NCBI GenBank assembly: GCA_009760855.2
Contig: WPIO01000094.1
Span: forward strand, 498,001 to 562,000
Direction: 5' to 3'
DNA: 64,000 nt
Origin: Cristatella mucedo
Lineage: Eukaryota; Bryozoa; Phylactolaemata; Cristatellidae
In this document: one piece after another, positions 36,866 to 48,827 of the stretch
How positions within the stretch are numbered: position 1 is the first letter of the stretch
Layout of the letters: the number at the start of each line of letters is the position of its first letter
Position numbers and translations under genes: made by a program
Notes under the pieces: generated by a model
Told to the model about the DNA's origin: nothing
Database searches by the model: none
The model's input: the letters and a program-made list of their open reading frames with translations, nothing else

Positions 36866-39392
36866 GTAAGAAGGCAGCTAGGTGTAGGCCACATTGCCAT
36901 CACCGAATATTACCAAATCCTGCTTATCTGACCACATGCAGATCTCATTCAATCTACATGGTGTGCCCACCTTCTCCTCTAAAATAACCTGTGAATCACG
37001 ACACCGCAAGACCCTTGACATTGATATGGTCCGTGTGAGAATATCCGCTTAGCCTCTGCTGCTCAGTTTTCCCTCCGATCTGTCATCATTGGTCAATAGG
37101 TACAACACGACAATGGCTGGCGAGCTTGACGAGTTTGCACCTCTAAGCTCACTGTGCATCCTCGCCCGGACGGGGAATGATTTACCACAGATATTAAACT
37201 AGCCAGGTCTACTAGGCCCAAGCTTGAAAAAGCATACGGAAGATCAGGACTGACTGACGATTGACCAGCATAAAATGAAGACATCTGTAGGTTGTAATAA
37301 TCGCGCCTAGCAAAGGCCAAGTCTAGCTTTTATTAAACCATCGTTTAATCACAGATGCCGAATCCAAAAATGCTGATGTCGACGATCAACCATCTCCTCA
37401 ACCGCTCTCAGATTAGCTACTTACCTGATGATCCTTGTGATGATCTAGCCAAACGCTTCTCTCGATGATTTGCACAGAAGATAGACAAGATCAGGGAGTC
37501 CATCCCTGCGATGACAGCATTCCCTCTAGAATGCCGTTCCCAATTCCTGGCTGCACATAAATGTCTTCATTTAAGCAGGTCACTAGTTATCTCATCTTGA
37601 AGCTCATATCCCAATCCAAGAAGACAACACGTCCTCAGGACCATATTCCCACTCTCCTGCTCCTACGTTGCATTCATCTGCTGCGGCAATGCATAACTAA
37701 CATCATTGTTATGTCATTCGCCTCAGGTCAAGTCCCAGCACCTTTCAAAGAAGCAGTAGTCAAGCCTCTTCCTAAGAAAGCAACACTAGACCGAGAGCTT
37801 GAGCAACTACCTCACAGTCTCCCTTCTACCAGTCTTATCAAAGACTTTGGAATGGGTCGAGGCGGACCCATTGAACTCCTATCTTGAAACTTCAAACCTT
37901 GCAAATAAGTTCCAGTCTGGCTTTACAGCTAATCACACCTCCCAGTCAGATTTCTTTATGGTGTACAACGAACTACGTAAGAATGCTGACACAGGTAGAA
38001 TGTCTCTTCTTGTTTAGCTCGATCTTTCGGTAGCTTTTGATACTATCGATTAGAAAGTTCTTCTACAGATCTCATCTCATCTCATCTCCTCTCATTTTAC
38101 CCGGGAATCACTGGCATTACTCTTCAATGGTTCCGGTCCTATCTCAGTGGGAGTATCCAGAGTATTAACGTGAATGTACAAAGATCATTCGAGGAACCTC
38201 TGAAATTTGGGGTATCTCAGGGTTCCGTGCTAGGTCCCGTTCTTTTCATGGTTTAAACGGTCCCTCTCGCTGATGTGATTGCCAAGCACAATCTATGCTG
38301 TCACTTCTACGCGAATGACACTCAGTTGTACATTCGCTTTGCTCCCTTCCAGCCTTCGAGCACCTCGAATTCTCTCAACTCACTTGCTGCATGTATTGAT
38401 GCTATGCCCACATTGACGGCAGCAAATTTTCTAAAACTACACGATGACAAAACGAACTCACTAGTTTTGGACAAAATCAGAGTAATTAAGAAATTGGAAA
38501 GATCGACACTCAAAATTGGCATTGCCAGCATATCTCCTGTTTAATAATTTTGAAATCTAGGTGTCACGTTCCAAAGTAACCTCTCTTTAGACGACCGCAT
38601 CAGCTCCACAATCAAGTCCGTCTACTTTCAGCTACATAGCATCGCTAAAATTCAGGATTGTTCCGATAAGGATACAACGTCTAAGTTGGTCCGTGCATTT
38701 GTGACATCCCGCCTTGACTTCTGTTACTCACTGCTGGCTGTCGTACCGGCAAGTGCTACCATGCGATTAAAGATAGTGAAAACTCCGCAGCTAGGCTTGT
38801 CTGTCAAGAGCTGAGCGGTTGCCACGTCACGACACTTCGTGCCAACCTGCACTGGCTAACAGTCAAGCACTGGATCAACTTTAAGGTTTTGGAGCTATCT
38901 TTTAGGAAACTTAGTTCTTTGGCTCCAGCCGATCTCTCAGATCTATTCCTCCACCAGTCCAACGGTCGTGCCACTAGCTTTTTTGAATCCGAGAGTTTAC
39001 CAATACCTTCGTACACACCTCAAATCGTTTGGAGATTGTTAATTTAGTTGGTATGCTCCCAAAGCCTTGAACTCCCTCCCGACATGCATCAGAGCATCTC
39101 CTGAGTTGAAAAGTTTCCAAAAGAACTTAAAAACGCACCGATTTAGGACAGCATTGAGTGGGTCCCTGTGATTCGTCCTTAATGTTCTTATTTGTACTGA
39201 CACTGTGCATTCTGCCACTAACCAAGTTGGCATGCTGACACGCTGCGAGTCAGCCATAACCATATTATTCATGTTTATCAAGCATGATATCACTCACCAT
39301 TCAATCGTGCTTCCCTTTGCAGCCATTTTAAAGCACTTAGAAAAAGATTGAGTTCTTTGAGGGCGCTTTATAAAGTGCATTATGATGATTAT
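36866..39392 (+). mobile_element. Longest LINE-A copy, with endonuclease end and RT remains
   Basis: Near 36915 the frame reads LSDHMQISFNLHG, the SDH block that closes LINE endonuclease domains. It is followed by the linker LVNRYNTTMAGELDEFAPLS. RT remains follow: MSSFKQVTSYLILKLISQSK, LDLSVAFDTID, GVSQGSVLGPVLFMV and FYANDTQLY, where the second catalytic Asp region is changed to ND. The C-terminal domain, 3' UTR and tip end at 39392. Several stops break the frame. It lies in intron 8 of the polycystin gene, antisense to it. Confidence 0.85.
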
Positions 39393-39519
39393 TACTAGGA
39401 AATGTGTGCAGATAAAGTTACCTCTAGTTACCGGAATGAACTAGGTTGGTATGTCTAGATCGATTAATAGGATTGTCGAGATTTCAGGTGAATTGAGCTG
39501 CCATGAAGGTAAGAATTAA

Positions 39520-39542
39520 TTGGTTGGTTGGTTGGTTGGTTG
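39520..39542. repeat. (TTGG)n microsatellite
   Basis: About six TTGG units just past the longest LINE-A copy. Confidence 0.9.
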
Positions 39543-39849
39543 AGAAACCGGCAATAGTTAAGAGCAGGTACAAAAATCTCTTCTTGTTTCATTAACTTGC
39601 TGCAAGGACTAAGTGAGGGTCATACAGGAGACGCTTCTTTTGACCAATTGCAGCATAAGGAATCACACCAGTGGGCACACGATAGCCAACAGATTCAATG
39701 TCCGGTTGCAAAATAGAAAGCGTGAACAAACGTATATGTGATCCACTCACATTATCGCATGCGCACTCACAAGCAATTGGGCAGGCCTTCTTGAAAACTC
39801 ACACACGTGCACACACAAGCGCTCATTCACATAAACGAAAATTTGCCAC

Positions 39850-39925
39850 ATTACTCGAGCACTCGACCTTAGTCGTTAAGGTTGTGTACCTTACTCCTGA
39901 GCCAGGAGCTGCTATCTAGCTAATG
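39850..39925 (-). mobile_element. Possible tRNA-SINE head
   Basis: The reverse strand reads AGCTCATTAGCTAGATAGCA, then AAGGTCGAGTGCTCGAGTAA, recalling A- and B-box spacing. No matching body is seen downstream. Confidence 0.3.
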
Positions 39926-40175
39926 AGCTGCTACCTGCCAGTCTGCAAATGAAAAACGAAGAGTAGAGCTTCTTGAAAATAACATCTCATGACAGGCGAA
40001 ACGTATGCACCACATTTAGCAGGTAAAGAATAATTTGCTTAAGAAATATGGGAGCATATATTCCACACAAATAAAAATGTTTGGAGACAAAGGGAAGGCA
40101 CTACTAGAGTTGTTAATGATTAGGTTACTCATTAGGATAATGAAAATTTATTAGTCAAAATTGTTGCCTACTCAC

Positions 40176-40226
40176 CTGGTTGCATTTCATTAATGAGCCA
40201 AGTTGGATCTGCCATTCCCTTGGTTC
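40176..40226 (-). CDS. Polycystin exon h: 51-base microexon
   Basis: A small exon proposed from splice sites and phase. The acceptor is tgtaccttcag and the donor is CCAG|GTGAGT; the phase is 1 to 1. It encodes TKGMADPTWLINEMQP, and its split codons fit the exons on both sides. The case rests on three points: a good donor, exact phase match, and an open frame joining to a terminal exon that reads well (DWYLDIQKACQKLDKSF). No family motif is present, so it is less certain than the membrane exons. Skipping it would keep the frame. Confidence 0.6.
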
Positions 40227-41334
40227 CTGAAGGTACAGGTAAGTATGAATCACCCAGGTGCTTAAAAATTGCAGCTCATTAGTTAACATTAAATACGATT
40301 ATTATATTAATTGGCGATATGGAACTATTTGGACATTTTACTTATTTGAAATACAAAATAGTCATAAAAACTAAATTGGTTTTCCTAGCTTCGATATTTT
40401 GACTTAACAAGAGTAAGCCATAAGCGTTTCTCAACTTCATATAATGTATCTAGTTAGAAACTCTCCAACCAAACAGACTAGGTGAGTGTTAAGCAACATG
40501 TTGTTCTCGGTTTTACTTTAATTTGTTGTTTAGCCTGCAAGCAATTGTACGGCCTTTCAGAAATTCGTGATTTTCTTTAACAGACCCAACAGTAGACGAC
40601 GTTCGATGATTCAGAGCTCATAAACAGCTTTGAATAATATAGCTACATTTCATCTTAGCCAGCTGCAAATGGTCGCTAGTATTTATTCACATTCAATTGT
40701 GAAGTTTAATTTATTAAATCAAGATAGCTCACGCAAAAATGTTCATCTTACAAAATTTGATACGCTAAAAACTAAGAGTCAATACACTTCTACAGCGCCT
40801 AAGGTGTGGCCTTTTTGTACTCCACCCAAACACGCTAAGTCAAAGTAATTTTTCAGAGAAATGATTGCAATTTTTTTTTACGAAATTATTGTATTATATC
40901 TGAAGTACTCATTTATCGTCATAAACTATTGTAATTCCACAGAAGAAACACAATTAATTATTTGGATAAAATCTATTGGAATTTTAAGTTGTGCACACTG
41001 GGATTCAAAGCTTATTATTTTCTGAAAGGCAAACGAGCCGAGTTGATAATGTGAAATGCAGACGTATCTCCAAGGTTCAGTGCTAGCTTGTTTAAAAAGC
41101 TATAATTAAACGATGATTGCATTTTTTTCTGATAAATTTTAGTCATAAGCTTGTTCTATTTATAAAACCGAGTTCATATGAACGATCACATGCTATGGCA
41201 CTTTTTGCTAATATAATAATAAATAATGGTGGTTTCTAAAACGCAAGGTGTCAATATTTCTGCAGAATGTTTTTGAAATCCGAATCTGATGAAACCGTTT
41301 GATGCTCACCTATCTCACCTAGCAAATAGTATCA

Positions 41335-43735
41335 GTAATAATAAAAATAATAAATTTGACCAATGCACCCTCAGATAATTCAAAATCTGTCTATTGGACT
41401 AATTTTGGCTGAATAAAAAACACGATCGAATGGTGAGTGGTGTCATGCTAGATAAACAGTATGGATAGCATGGTTATGGGTGGCATGGACAGTATCAGCA
41501 TGCAAGTGTGGTTAGTGGCAGCATGCACAGTGGCAGCATGCATAAGCACATAAAGGACGACTAGCAGTTACCCACTAAATGCTGTCATAAATAGGTGCGT
41601 TTTTAATTTATTTTTAAATGTGGACAAGTCAGACGGTATGGTAATGGAAGTCGGGAGTGTGTTACAAGTTGTCTTTTGGAGTTATCTTTTGGATCATACG
41701 AAACTGATGCTTTCTCTTCAAAGGATGTGAGGTTTGTACGAGGAATAGACAAACAGTTGCCAAAAACCATGTGAGACGAGTCTTGGCCTTGTGCCTGAGT
41801 TGATCAGACTGGTAGCCTTCAGCAATAGAATGGCGGGAGATAAAAGCAAGAGAGAAAACCTTGAAGTTGGTATATTGCTTGACTGGTAGCCAGTGGAGGT
41901 CTGTGAGAAGGGGTGTGACGTGGCAACTACTATGCTCACGACAGACAAACTTTGCTGCAGAGTTATACATCAGCTGCAAGCACCTAATTGCAGAAGCCGG
42001 TAGGCCATCAAGCAGAGTCATAGAAGTCAGAACTTGCTGTCGAAAATACAGGGACGAAATTTGATGAGGTATCCTGATCAAAACTACCCAAATTTGAGCA
42101 TTGTTATGTAGCTGAAAGTAGGCAGACTTGACCGAGGAGCTGTTCTATTCGTCTAACAAAATTTCACTTAGAAACGTGACACCTAAATTTCGTGCAGATT
42201 GAATCGGATATATGCCGACAGTGGCAATTTTGAGGGTTAGCTTTTCCAATTTCTTAATCGCACAGACTTTGCCCATTACTAGTAAGTACGCTTTGTCATC
42301 ATTTAAGGTGAGCAAATTTACTGATAGCTACGAGAGGATGCCATTATTACATTCAGGATGGGTGTTTGGAGAATTCGAGGTCGTGAAGTGGTGGGAGGAA
42401 TCACAGCTAGACTACATCTGAGTGTCATCCCCATAAGGAGGGAAGCCTAGAGAAAGTGCTTGGCAATCCAAGCTACTATTGGGAGCTAAAAACCGCGAAC
42501 AGTACAGGATCTAGCATGGAGCCCTGAGAGAGTTCATGTTTTATAACTGCCTCGGGTGATCATCATTCATTCACATCAAAACTTTGGAGTCTCCTTCTGA
42601 GAAAGGACCTTAACCATTGCCGAGCAGTGCCTGTGAAGCCCAGGGGAGATGAAAGGTTCTCTAGAAGGACTCGGTGATCAATAGTATCAAAGGAAAAGTA
42701 AAGGCTGACTCTCAAAATTGGCTATGCCAGCATCTCTCCTGTTGAATCAGCTCGAAATATAGGTGTTCTGTTCCAAAGTGACCTCTTGCTACACGACCAC
42801 ATCACCTTCACAGTCAAATCCGCATACTTTCAGCTTCAGAACATTGCTAAAATTCGGGCTTGTTTAGATAAGGATACCAGGTACAAGTTGGTCAACGTGT
42901 TCGTGACATCCCGTCTCGACTTCTGCAATTCACTGCTTGCTTGCCTACCTGCATGTGCAATTAGGCGATTACAGGTAGTGCTAAACTTCTCAGCTATGCT
43001 TGTCTGTCGTGAGCTTTGCAGTTGCCACGTCACACCACTTCTGGCCGACCAGCACTGGATACCAGTCAAGCAAGTGATAGACTTCAAGGTTTTGTTGCTC
43101 ACTTTTAGGTCACTTCATTCTTTGGCTTTAGCCTATCTCTCAGATCTTCTCCACAACCGGGTCAAGCAGCGTACCACTCACTTTTCGGTATCTAACAGTT
43201 TTGAAGTACCTTGTACATACCTAAAGTCCTTAGGCGACCGAGCATTTAGTGCGTATGCTCCCGAAGCCTTAAACTACCTCCCGACATGCGTCAGAACATC
43301 CCCTGACTTGACCACATTAAAAAATAACTGAAAGGCACACCTATTTAGGACAGCATTTAGTGGGTCCCTGTGATTCATTTTTCATCTGCTTACGTGTGCT
43401 GACATTGTGCATGCTGCCAGTAACCACATTTGCATGCTGACCCTGGGCTTGTCACCCCTAACCGCGTTATTCATGTTCATCATTATTGATATTACTCACC
43501 ATGCGATCGTGTTTCCCTTGCAGCAAATTTAAACCGCCTTGATATAATTGAGTTCTCTGTGGGCGCTTTAGCAAGTGCATTATTATTATTATTACGGAAA
43601 GCTGCCGAAAGTTCCAGCAAAACAAGCAGAGATAGCCAACCCATTTCTGCATAGTAATGAATAGTCATGCATAGTAATGAATCTGTTGGATTACACCGAA
43701 AGGAGATAAAGAACCGAAAATATGACCTTGACTTT
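41335..43735 (-). mobile_element. LINE-A copy split by a younger LINE-A insertion
   Basis: Left part 41335-42692: inverted tail, tip, 3' UTR and coding remains up to GATCAATAGTATCAAA, which corresponds to the FDTID block. Right part from about 43600: AAAGCTGCCGAAAGTTCCAG onward, the continuation seen uninterrupted at 32592 and 26415. Its insert spans 42693-43599 on the other strand. Confidence 0.8.
42693..43599 (+). mobile_element. LINE-A copy nested in older LINE-A
   Basis: It encodes HDHITFTVKSAYFQLQNIAK, LDKDTRYKLVNVFVTSRLDF and LEVPCTYLKSLGDRAFSAYA-type C-terminal sequence, then the 3' UTR and an ATTATTATTATTATTAC tail. It starts just after the RT catalytic region. About 200 codons stay open. 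Confidence 0.85.
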
Positions 43736-43965
43736 TATAGATGCTCAGGAGAACAAAGTGGTATTATGGATATATCAAAAGACGGATAATGTCGCCGTTT
43801 TTGTTTGTGCCTATTAGCATGCCGATCGCTCCCTTTGTATTTGAGAAATATCGACCAATGCAATTTTGGAACATTACTCCAGACCCCAAACAGTGCTTAC
43901 ATGCAGCATACTGTCCTCCAAAATAATTCCCTGTAGCAGTACTTATCAAAGCGAACATGACTTAC

Positions 43966-44298
43966 TTTTGATTTCTTGTTCTTGTCTATGTTTAGATTGC
44001 CTTGTCTCTAACACTGAGTTCGACTGCAGCCCTAAGGTTTTCCTCACAGCTGCTGCATTTAGGTTTGATGACTGATTTCCAAGTCCACTGATGTTCTTGA
44101 TTTGGGAAAAAATAAATTTCACTAGATCATGTTGATTTTTCTTTTCTTTGACGTGTTCTCTTGCTTGCTTGAAACCCACAGTAATTATAGTCACCTTTGT
44201 ATTTAGCATGATGAAGTTGATGATGAGCACAAATCCAAGCAAAAAGAATGGTACAAATATGGGATTCGCCAGTTTCAATGTCGAGTAGTCAAATTTAT
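43966..44298 (-). CDS. Polycystin exon g: filter, S6 and proximal C-terminus
   Basis: A 333-base exon, acceptor cattctttttag and donor AAAA|GTAAGT, phase 1 at both ends. With the preceding exon it reads MMLNKFDYSTLKLANPIFVP, then the S6 helix FFLLGFVLIINFIMLNTKVT. After the helix comes a basic cytosolic segment (FKQAREHVKEKKNQHDLV) and a Ser/Gln/Lys-rich tail. FDY, the LANP run and the FIMLN motif align with PKD2 INF, EEANRVLGP and FILLN. LNK stands at the PKD2 LGD filter position, and a Lys in S6 replaces a hydrophobic residue. No EF-hand is visible. Confidence 0.95.
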
Positions 44299-46016
44299 CT
44301 AAAAAGAATGAGACTGAGCACTAAATAAAATTTAAATGGCAGCTTTCACAAAGTATCTATAGCCTACCATTACACACAAATTCCAGCAGAATTATTCAAA
44401 CATTGATTCAAGTTTTTCAAGTGATATTCCTACCTATATTCTGCCTCATGAGCTAGACATTGCATTGAAAAATAGCCTTAGAACTGAATATGCATCAATG
44501 TCTCTTACAAAAGACAAATCTATGTGGATGCTTCGAATATAAGGAGCCTTTTGTATTGTTAGTCGCACATATCACAGAAAATTACTATCAATTTTTAGTA
44601 ATATTGAGGCGTTAGGATGAACAGCAAAGTTGATATGCATACTTTCATGGATAATATTTCATTGACTCACTGAGCATCTTTTGTGAGAAGGAAAAATTTT
44701 GCAAGCCAGGCTATTTAAAATACATGTAGGGAAAGCAAGGACCCTTAGTCAGCAAGCCAGACTATTCCAACACTGAAAGTCGAGAAGGCGAGCAATTTTA
44801 GTGATCTAAGTATTTCGTTCTTTAATAATAGTTAATACTCAGTAAATAGACCCTGATTCAGTAGCAATGAAACATTGAATGAGTAGTGGCATCTTAGTGT
44901 CCTCTCGCTTACAATATTTCTTAATTACTCCATATTGACTGGTATTACCAGTCGTGCAGCATTAAATTACATTAGGATGAAGTTTGGAAATTTATTTTCC
45001 ATCAGTGATTGCGTAATATCAGCTTGGTCTTCCCTTTGAATTGGACGTAATATCGATAAAACCACATTGAGGTGAAATTAAAACACAATGAATCACTTCA
45101 TAGGATTTTTTCGCAAGAGTTAAAGCTTTGAATATTTCAATTCTTTTTATAAATAGATTGAAGATTGAACCCAAAACAATTTATATAAGTTTTACGTGAT
45201 GAATTACTTGCCACAGCATCTCTTCATGGCAATAAGGTAAATAAAAAAATGTGCAGGCATTTTCTGTGAAAGACCATTATTTCTCGCTTATCGTGAAGTT
45301 AGATTTTTGACAAACAATTATTTTATCCAGTATCATTTCAATATTTAGATACTGCGAGCCAGCAATCAGAAAGCTCTTATTCAGCTCTTAAATTCTGCTA
45401 GTGCTTTAGAAAAACGAAGCCACATCTCCAAAAACATACGGAATTGCTTGCTTCGTAATTAATAATTAGCTTGTTTTCGATAACCTTCAAAGAGGTGTCC
45501 AGGCTTCCGGAGCAGCAAATGTGGGTGAGTGGATACTGACAGCAATGAATACTTTAAGATGCGATTGCGTTTTAAAATTAGTAAAATGTCACATATTCCG
45601 AAATGTCAGAATATCTCTAGAAAGCTCATTTTGAAAGTATCGGCTTCAGGATGTCACTGCTTGCTGGTTCACTGGCTTGTGCAATCAGGAGCTTGCATTT
45701 AGTGCACAGAACTAGAGCTTAAGTGGCCAATCGTGCTCGCCCCAGTCTCTTTATTATCTTAGTTCTCATCTACCTACACAACTTCAAAGCAAGCTGCTTT
45801 TTGACTTCAGGGTTCCTTCACTCAGCTTTTGTTCTTACGGTTATCTTGCCCATGCTTACATATGAACTACTTCCTAGCCAGGCTACATTACCACTGTATT
45901 GGGTGACTGAAATTGCTTGGCTATGCCTTGAAGTAACCTCGAATAATTAAAAGTTAGTGCCTTCAGTTCTTAGCAGCCCGTGGTATAGAACTCACATTTA
46001 ATTGAAGTCAAGACAT
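44299..46016. other. Polycystin intron 6, part without features
   Basis: AT-rich intron sequence with no exon or recognised transposon. Confidence 0.5.
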
Positions 46017-46210
46017 CGTGTGATCAGACAAAAATTGTTGTCAAGCTAATAAAGTATCACAGCATATATTTATGGCTAATATTTTATCAAGGCATAATAT
46101 AATCATGTGATAAGATTGCATAATCATGTGATTAGACAAAAATTGATTTAAAGCTAATGCAGTATCACAGCATATATTCTAAAGCTAATAAAGTAGCGCA
46201 GCATAATATT
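46017..46210. repeat. Imperfect tandem repeat, about 109-base period
   Basis: TGATCAGACAAAAATTGTTG to GTATCACAGCATATAT (46018-46070) recurs as TGATTAGACAAAAATTGATT to GTATCACAGCATATAT (46127-46178). A partial third copy follows (46180-46210). It lies in intron 6. Confidence 0.8.
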
Positions 46211-46354
46211 CATCAAAGCATTTGATAGGTTCTTTGTGAGCTTAAGCGTGACAATGATTTGTATGTCGACTGTAACGACATTTTAACATGCTGACTCTCA
46301 GCATTTCATATATACTTCTTTTATGTTTGAAGACATTGTGCAAGTTACCATTAT

Positions 46355-46450
46355 TAATGTGATCGTGCTTCATTTTCAGAAAAATAATAGTACCCAGAAA
46401 GAGATAATATTTTCTGAATACTTAACTTCACTATTGTTATTATTAAAATT
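46355..46450 (+). mobile_element. Old LINE-A-like 3' tip
   Basis: GTACCCAGAAAGAGATAATA, TTTTCTGAATACTT and TTGTTATTATTAAA follow the order of the family tip but are strongly diverged. The left edge is a guess. Confidence 0.35.
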
Positions 46451-46540
46451 ACCCTCTGGTCTAAATGTAAAGTCCCAAGGTTCTAACAAATTCTGGCTCC
46501 AGCCGTCCCATAAAACGGTGCAACTGCTTCTACTACTTAC

Positions 46541-46796
46541 TAAGCATCATAACGAGGCCATATTGACATGCTGATGTGAAAGTACTGAAGTTTTTATGCA
46601 CAGCCCCATAGATCAGGCTCGTCATGTGCACGAATGCGATGAAAACAACGATTAAAAGAACCGTGAATGAAATTAGTGGTTTCATGATCGACTTCATTGT
46701 GGCTAAAAGCAAGCTGATTCGATTGTTGAATCGCAGCAGTTTCAGGAACTTCAGAGTTGCAACAAATGTTGTTATCCCAAGACAGTTCCTGTACCA
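46541..46796 (-). CDS. Polycystin exon f: S4-like helix, S5 and start of pore
   Basis: A 256-base exon, acceptor tttaattgtag and donor CTTA|GTAAGT, phase 0 to phase 1. It encodes GITTFVATLKFLKLLRFNNR, the S4-like helix with its typical LLRFN-x-R end, then KSIMKPLISFTVLLIVVF, the S5 helix. After HMTSLIYGAV comes the pore-helix approach NFSTFTSACQYGLVMML. The matching PKD2 order is FINFNR, DLFGFAIMFF, FGTQVDDFSTFQE and FTQFRIIL. The exon ends two residues before the selectivity-filter position. Confidence 0.95.
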
Positions 46797-47732
46797 CTAC
46801 AATTAAAAAATTAGAAAATAGCTTTGAGTGACAGAACAGCATGGACCACCAAGATAAAAGAAATGTACTCGTCGGTATTAAAAAACAGAATGAAAATTAG
46901 TACAATGCATTCTTTTCTCAGCCGTTGGAAAATGTAAAAGAAAGGATTTGTTGCCACAGTGCAATGTATCTTGGAGAAAATATGCCTGAGGTTGTTGTAC
47001 AATGACAGTTACAGTTGGCTTGTAATGTCAAAAATTTACTTTATCCGTTGCCTCCCATTGCACAACCTAAATAAAAACTGAGAAACCACAGCAAACTTCT
47101 GTTTACTCTTGTTTTCAAACAAGACTTGCTACAGTTAGTCTAAAGTTGGATAGCCACCATTATCCTATTAAAAGAATTTGCAGCGAAATCTGTTTAAGAT
47201 TATTTTAGAGCTTCCAAAAACTGCGGCTTTGTTCATGTAATTATGAAACTCAATATGCTGTGAATCTATGAGTATTATTTCATTTTAGTAATAGAAGTAA
47301 TAAAGTTCTGCTAAGTCTCAATTGTTAGTAACTTTGAATATGTTTGGCGTATTTTCAATTATTAAAACTGGTTATTTTGTATCTCCTTTGATGGATCAAT
47401 GGACGTTTATATGAACCACATAGATTGGAGCTAACAAAGTGTCTGACTCGAATGGTGCCAATTTGTAACTTTAACACACAGCTGATCACTCTCATCAGAA
47501 AAATTGGCCATTGTCACAATTTAGCTACACAAGAGCAGTTAGCTCAATTTGTTCTGCGAGGATAGTAATTAAATGAGGCACAAAAGTGAAAGATCAAACT
47601 TGAGACGAATCCTAAATATCTCTATTGTTTTCTGAACATGACCAGCAAAATTACGACTCAAATTAAATTTTAAGAAAGTACAAAGGTTCGATATTGATTT
47701 TTGTCACATGCAGAATGACTCAGTGAGCTGAT

Positions 47733-47860
47733 TAAGGCATGATTTTACTCACCATTCAAATGCATTTCTCTTTGCGGCAAATGCAAAGCACCAAGAGAGA
47801 GATGTAGTTCTCTGTGGGAGCTTTTTCAAGTGCATCATTATGATTGTTATTATTAAGGTG
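47733..47860 (+). mobile_element. LINE-A 3' tip
   Basis: CATGATTTTACTCACCATTC, GCAAATGCAAAGCACCAAGA and TAGTTCTCTGTGGGAGCTTT, then a short ATT-rich tail. It lies in intron 5 of the polycystin gene. Confidence 0.75.
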
Positions 47861-48662
47861 ACAGTTTTCTTGTGCACTATAAAAAGCAGCCCAGTTCGAA
47901 GACTTCCTGAAAAAATCCTAATAAATTGATGCTGCTCAATGGATATAAAAAGAAATTCTGATAATCCTGAATCTTGTAGTTAGTATGATGTTACTAAGAG
48001 CTACATTTACGTTACAGAAAATATTTTGAATTTGTGCACAGGTGATTGTGATTTGCTAATTTTACATATGCAAATTACTCTATCAATTTACTGTAGATAT
48101 AATTGTCATCAATTTGCATAAAATTTTGCGTAGTAATTGTTCTTATTCTTATGTGACCAGTGAAAATAACCAAAATTATTTTTCTACCGTGAAAAATAAA
48201 ATGTAGGTACATTGTCTCCTATGATAATAAAGTATTAGTATGAATACGACAGCCTAATTTATTAAACAGATAATACTTTGAAGAAGATTCAGCGTGCTAA
48301 TTCTCTATTACAATGCAAATGATGAATTTAAATGTGCATGTAGTACCTTGATTTTTAAACCTCGCCCAGTTATACTTGCAAGAACGTTTTCGCATTAACA
48401 TCGAAAAAGGATTGGGGTGCAACCCATAACAATAATTCGTCAGCAGTTTTACTAAAACTATCATATTTTGCACGGCTCTATTTTTGGCATAAAAGATTAA
48501 ATAATAAAACTTCAGATTCCCGAAAGCTTTGGAAATTAGTCAAACACGGCTTGAAAACTCATTGAAACCCAGTTTTTGAGAGAGAATTCACGGGTAATCA
48601 ATATTACCACTGAGTTAATGTGTCCTTTTGAATGTGTAATCTTACCATAAGTCATGACTTAC

Positions 48663-48827
48663 CTCATCCCATGATGAAGACGATTGAAAATTCACGTATT
48701 TTTTCAATGACAGACGCTGAGCAACTTTTCCCTTAACTTCCTCAAGCGTCGTCATCTTACTCACAAAAAGAATGATTGCTGTGTAGCAAAGTATTAGGCT
48801 CACAAAATCGAGCATATGTCCAGGGTT
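48663..48827 (-). CDS. Polycystin exon e: third helix
   Basis: A 165-base exon, acceptor acttttttag and donor GAG|GTAAGT, phase 0 at both ends. It encodes NPGHMLDFVSLILCYTAIIL, a helix starting with the polycystin N-(x)-LD signature (PKD2: WNCLDVVIVVLSV), followed by a loop ending YVNFQSSSSWDE. Its C-terminal WDE joins directly to WYRNCLGI of the next exon, matching the spacing in PKD1-like proteins, so no exon is missing between them. Confidence 0.9.

Noticed and set aside
43764-43958. Minus-strand 64-codon frame directly after polycystin exon g as a read-through C-terminus
   Set aside because: A strong GTAAGT donor ends the exon at 43966 and the following in-frame sequence stops soon. The downstream exons h and i fit by phase.
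45723-45950. Plus-strand open frame with hydrophobic start
   Set aside because: It is a short, unspliced frame inside intron 6, without motif or supporting context.
46811-47002. Minus-strand hydrophobic open frame considered as an extra polycystin helix
   Set aside because: The exons at 48663 and 46541 join in phase 0 as WDE-WYRNC with family spacing, leaving no room for it.
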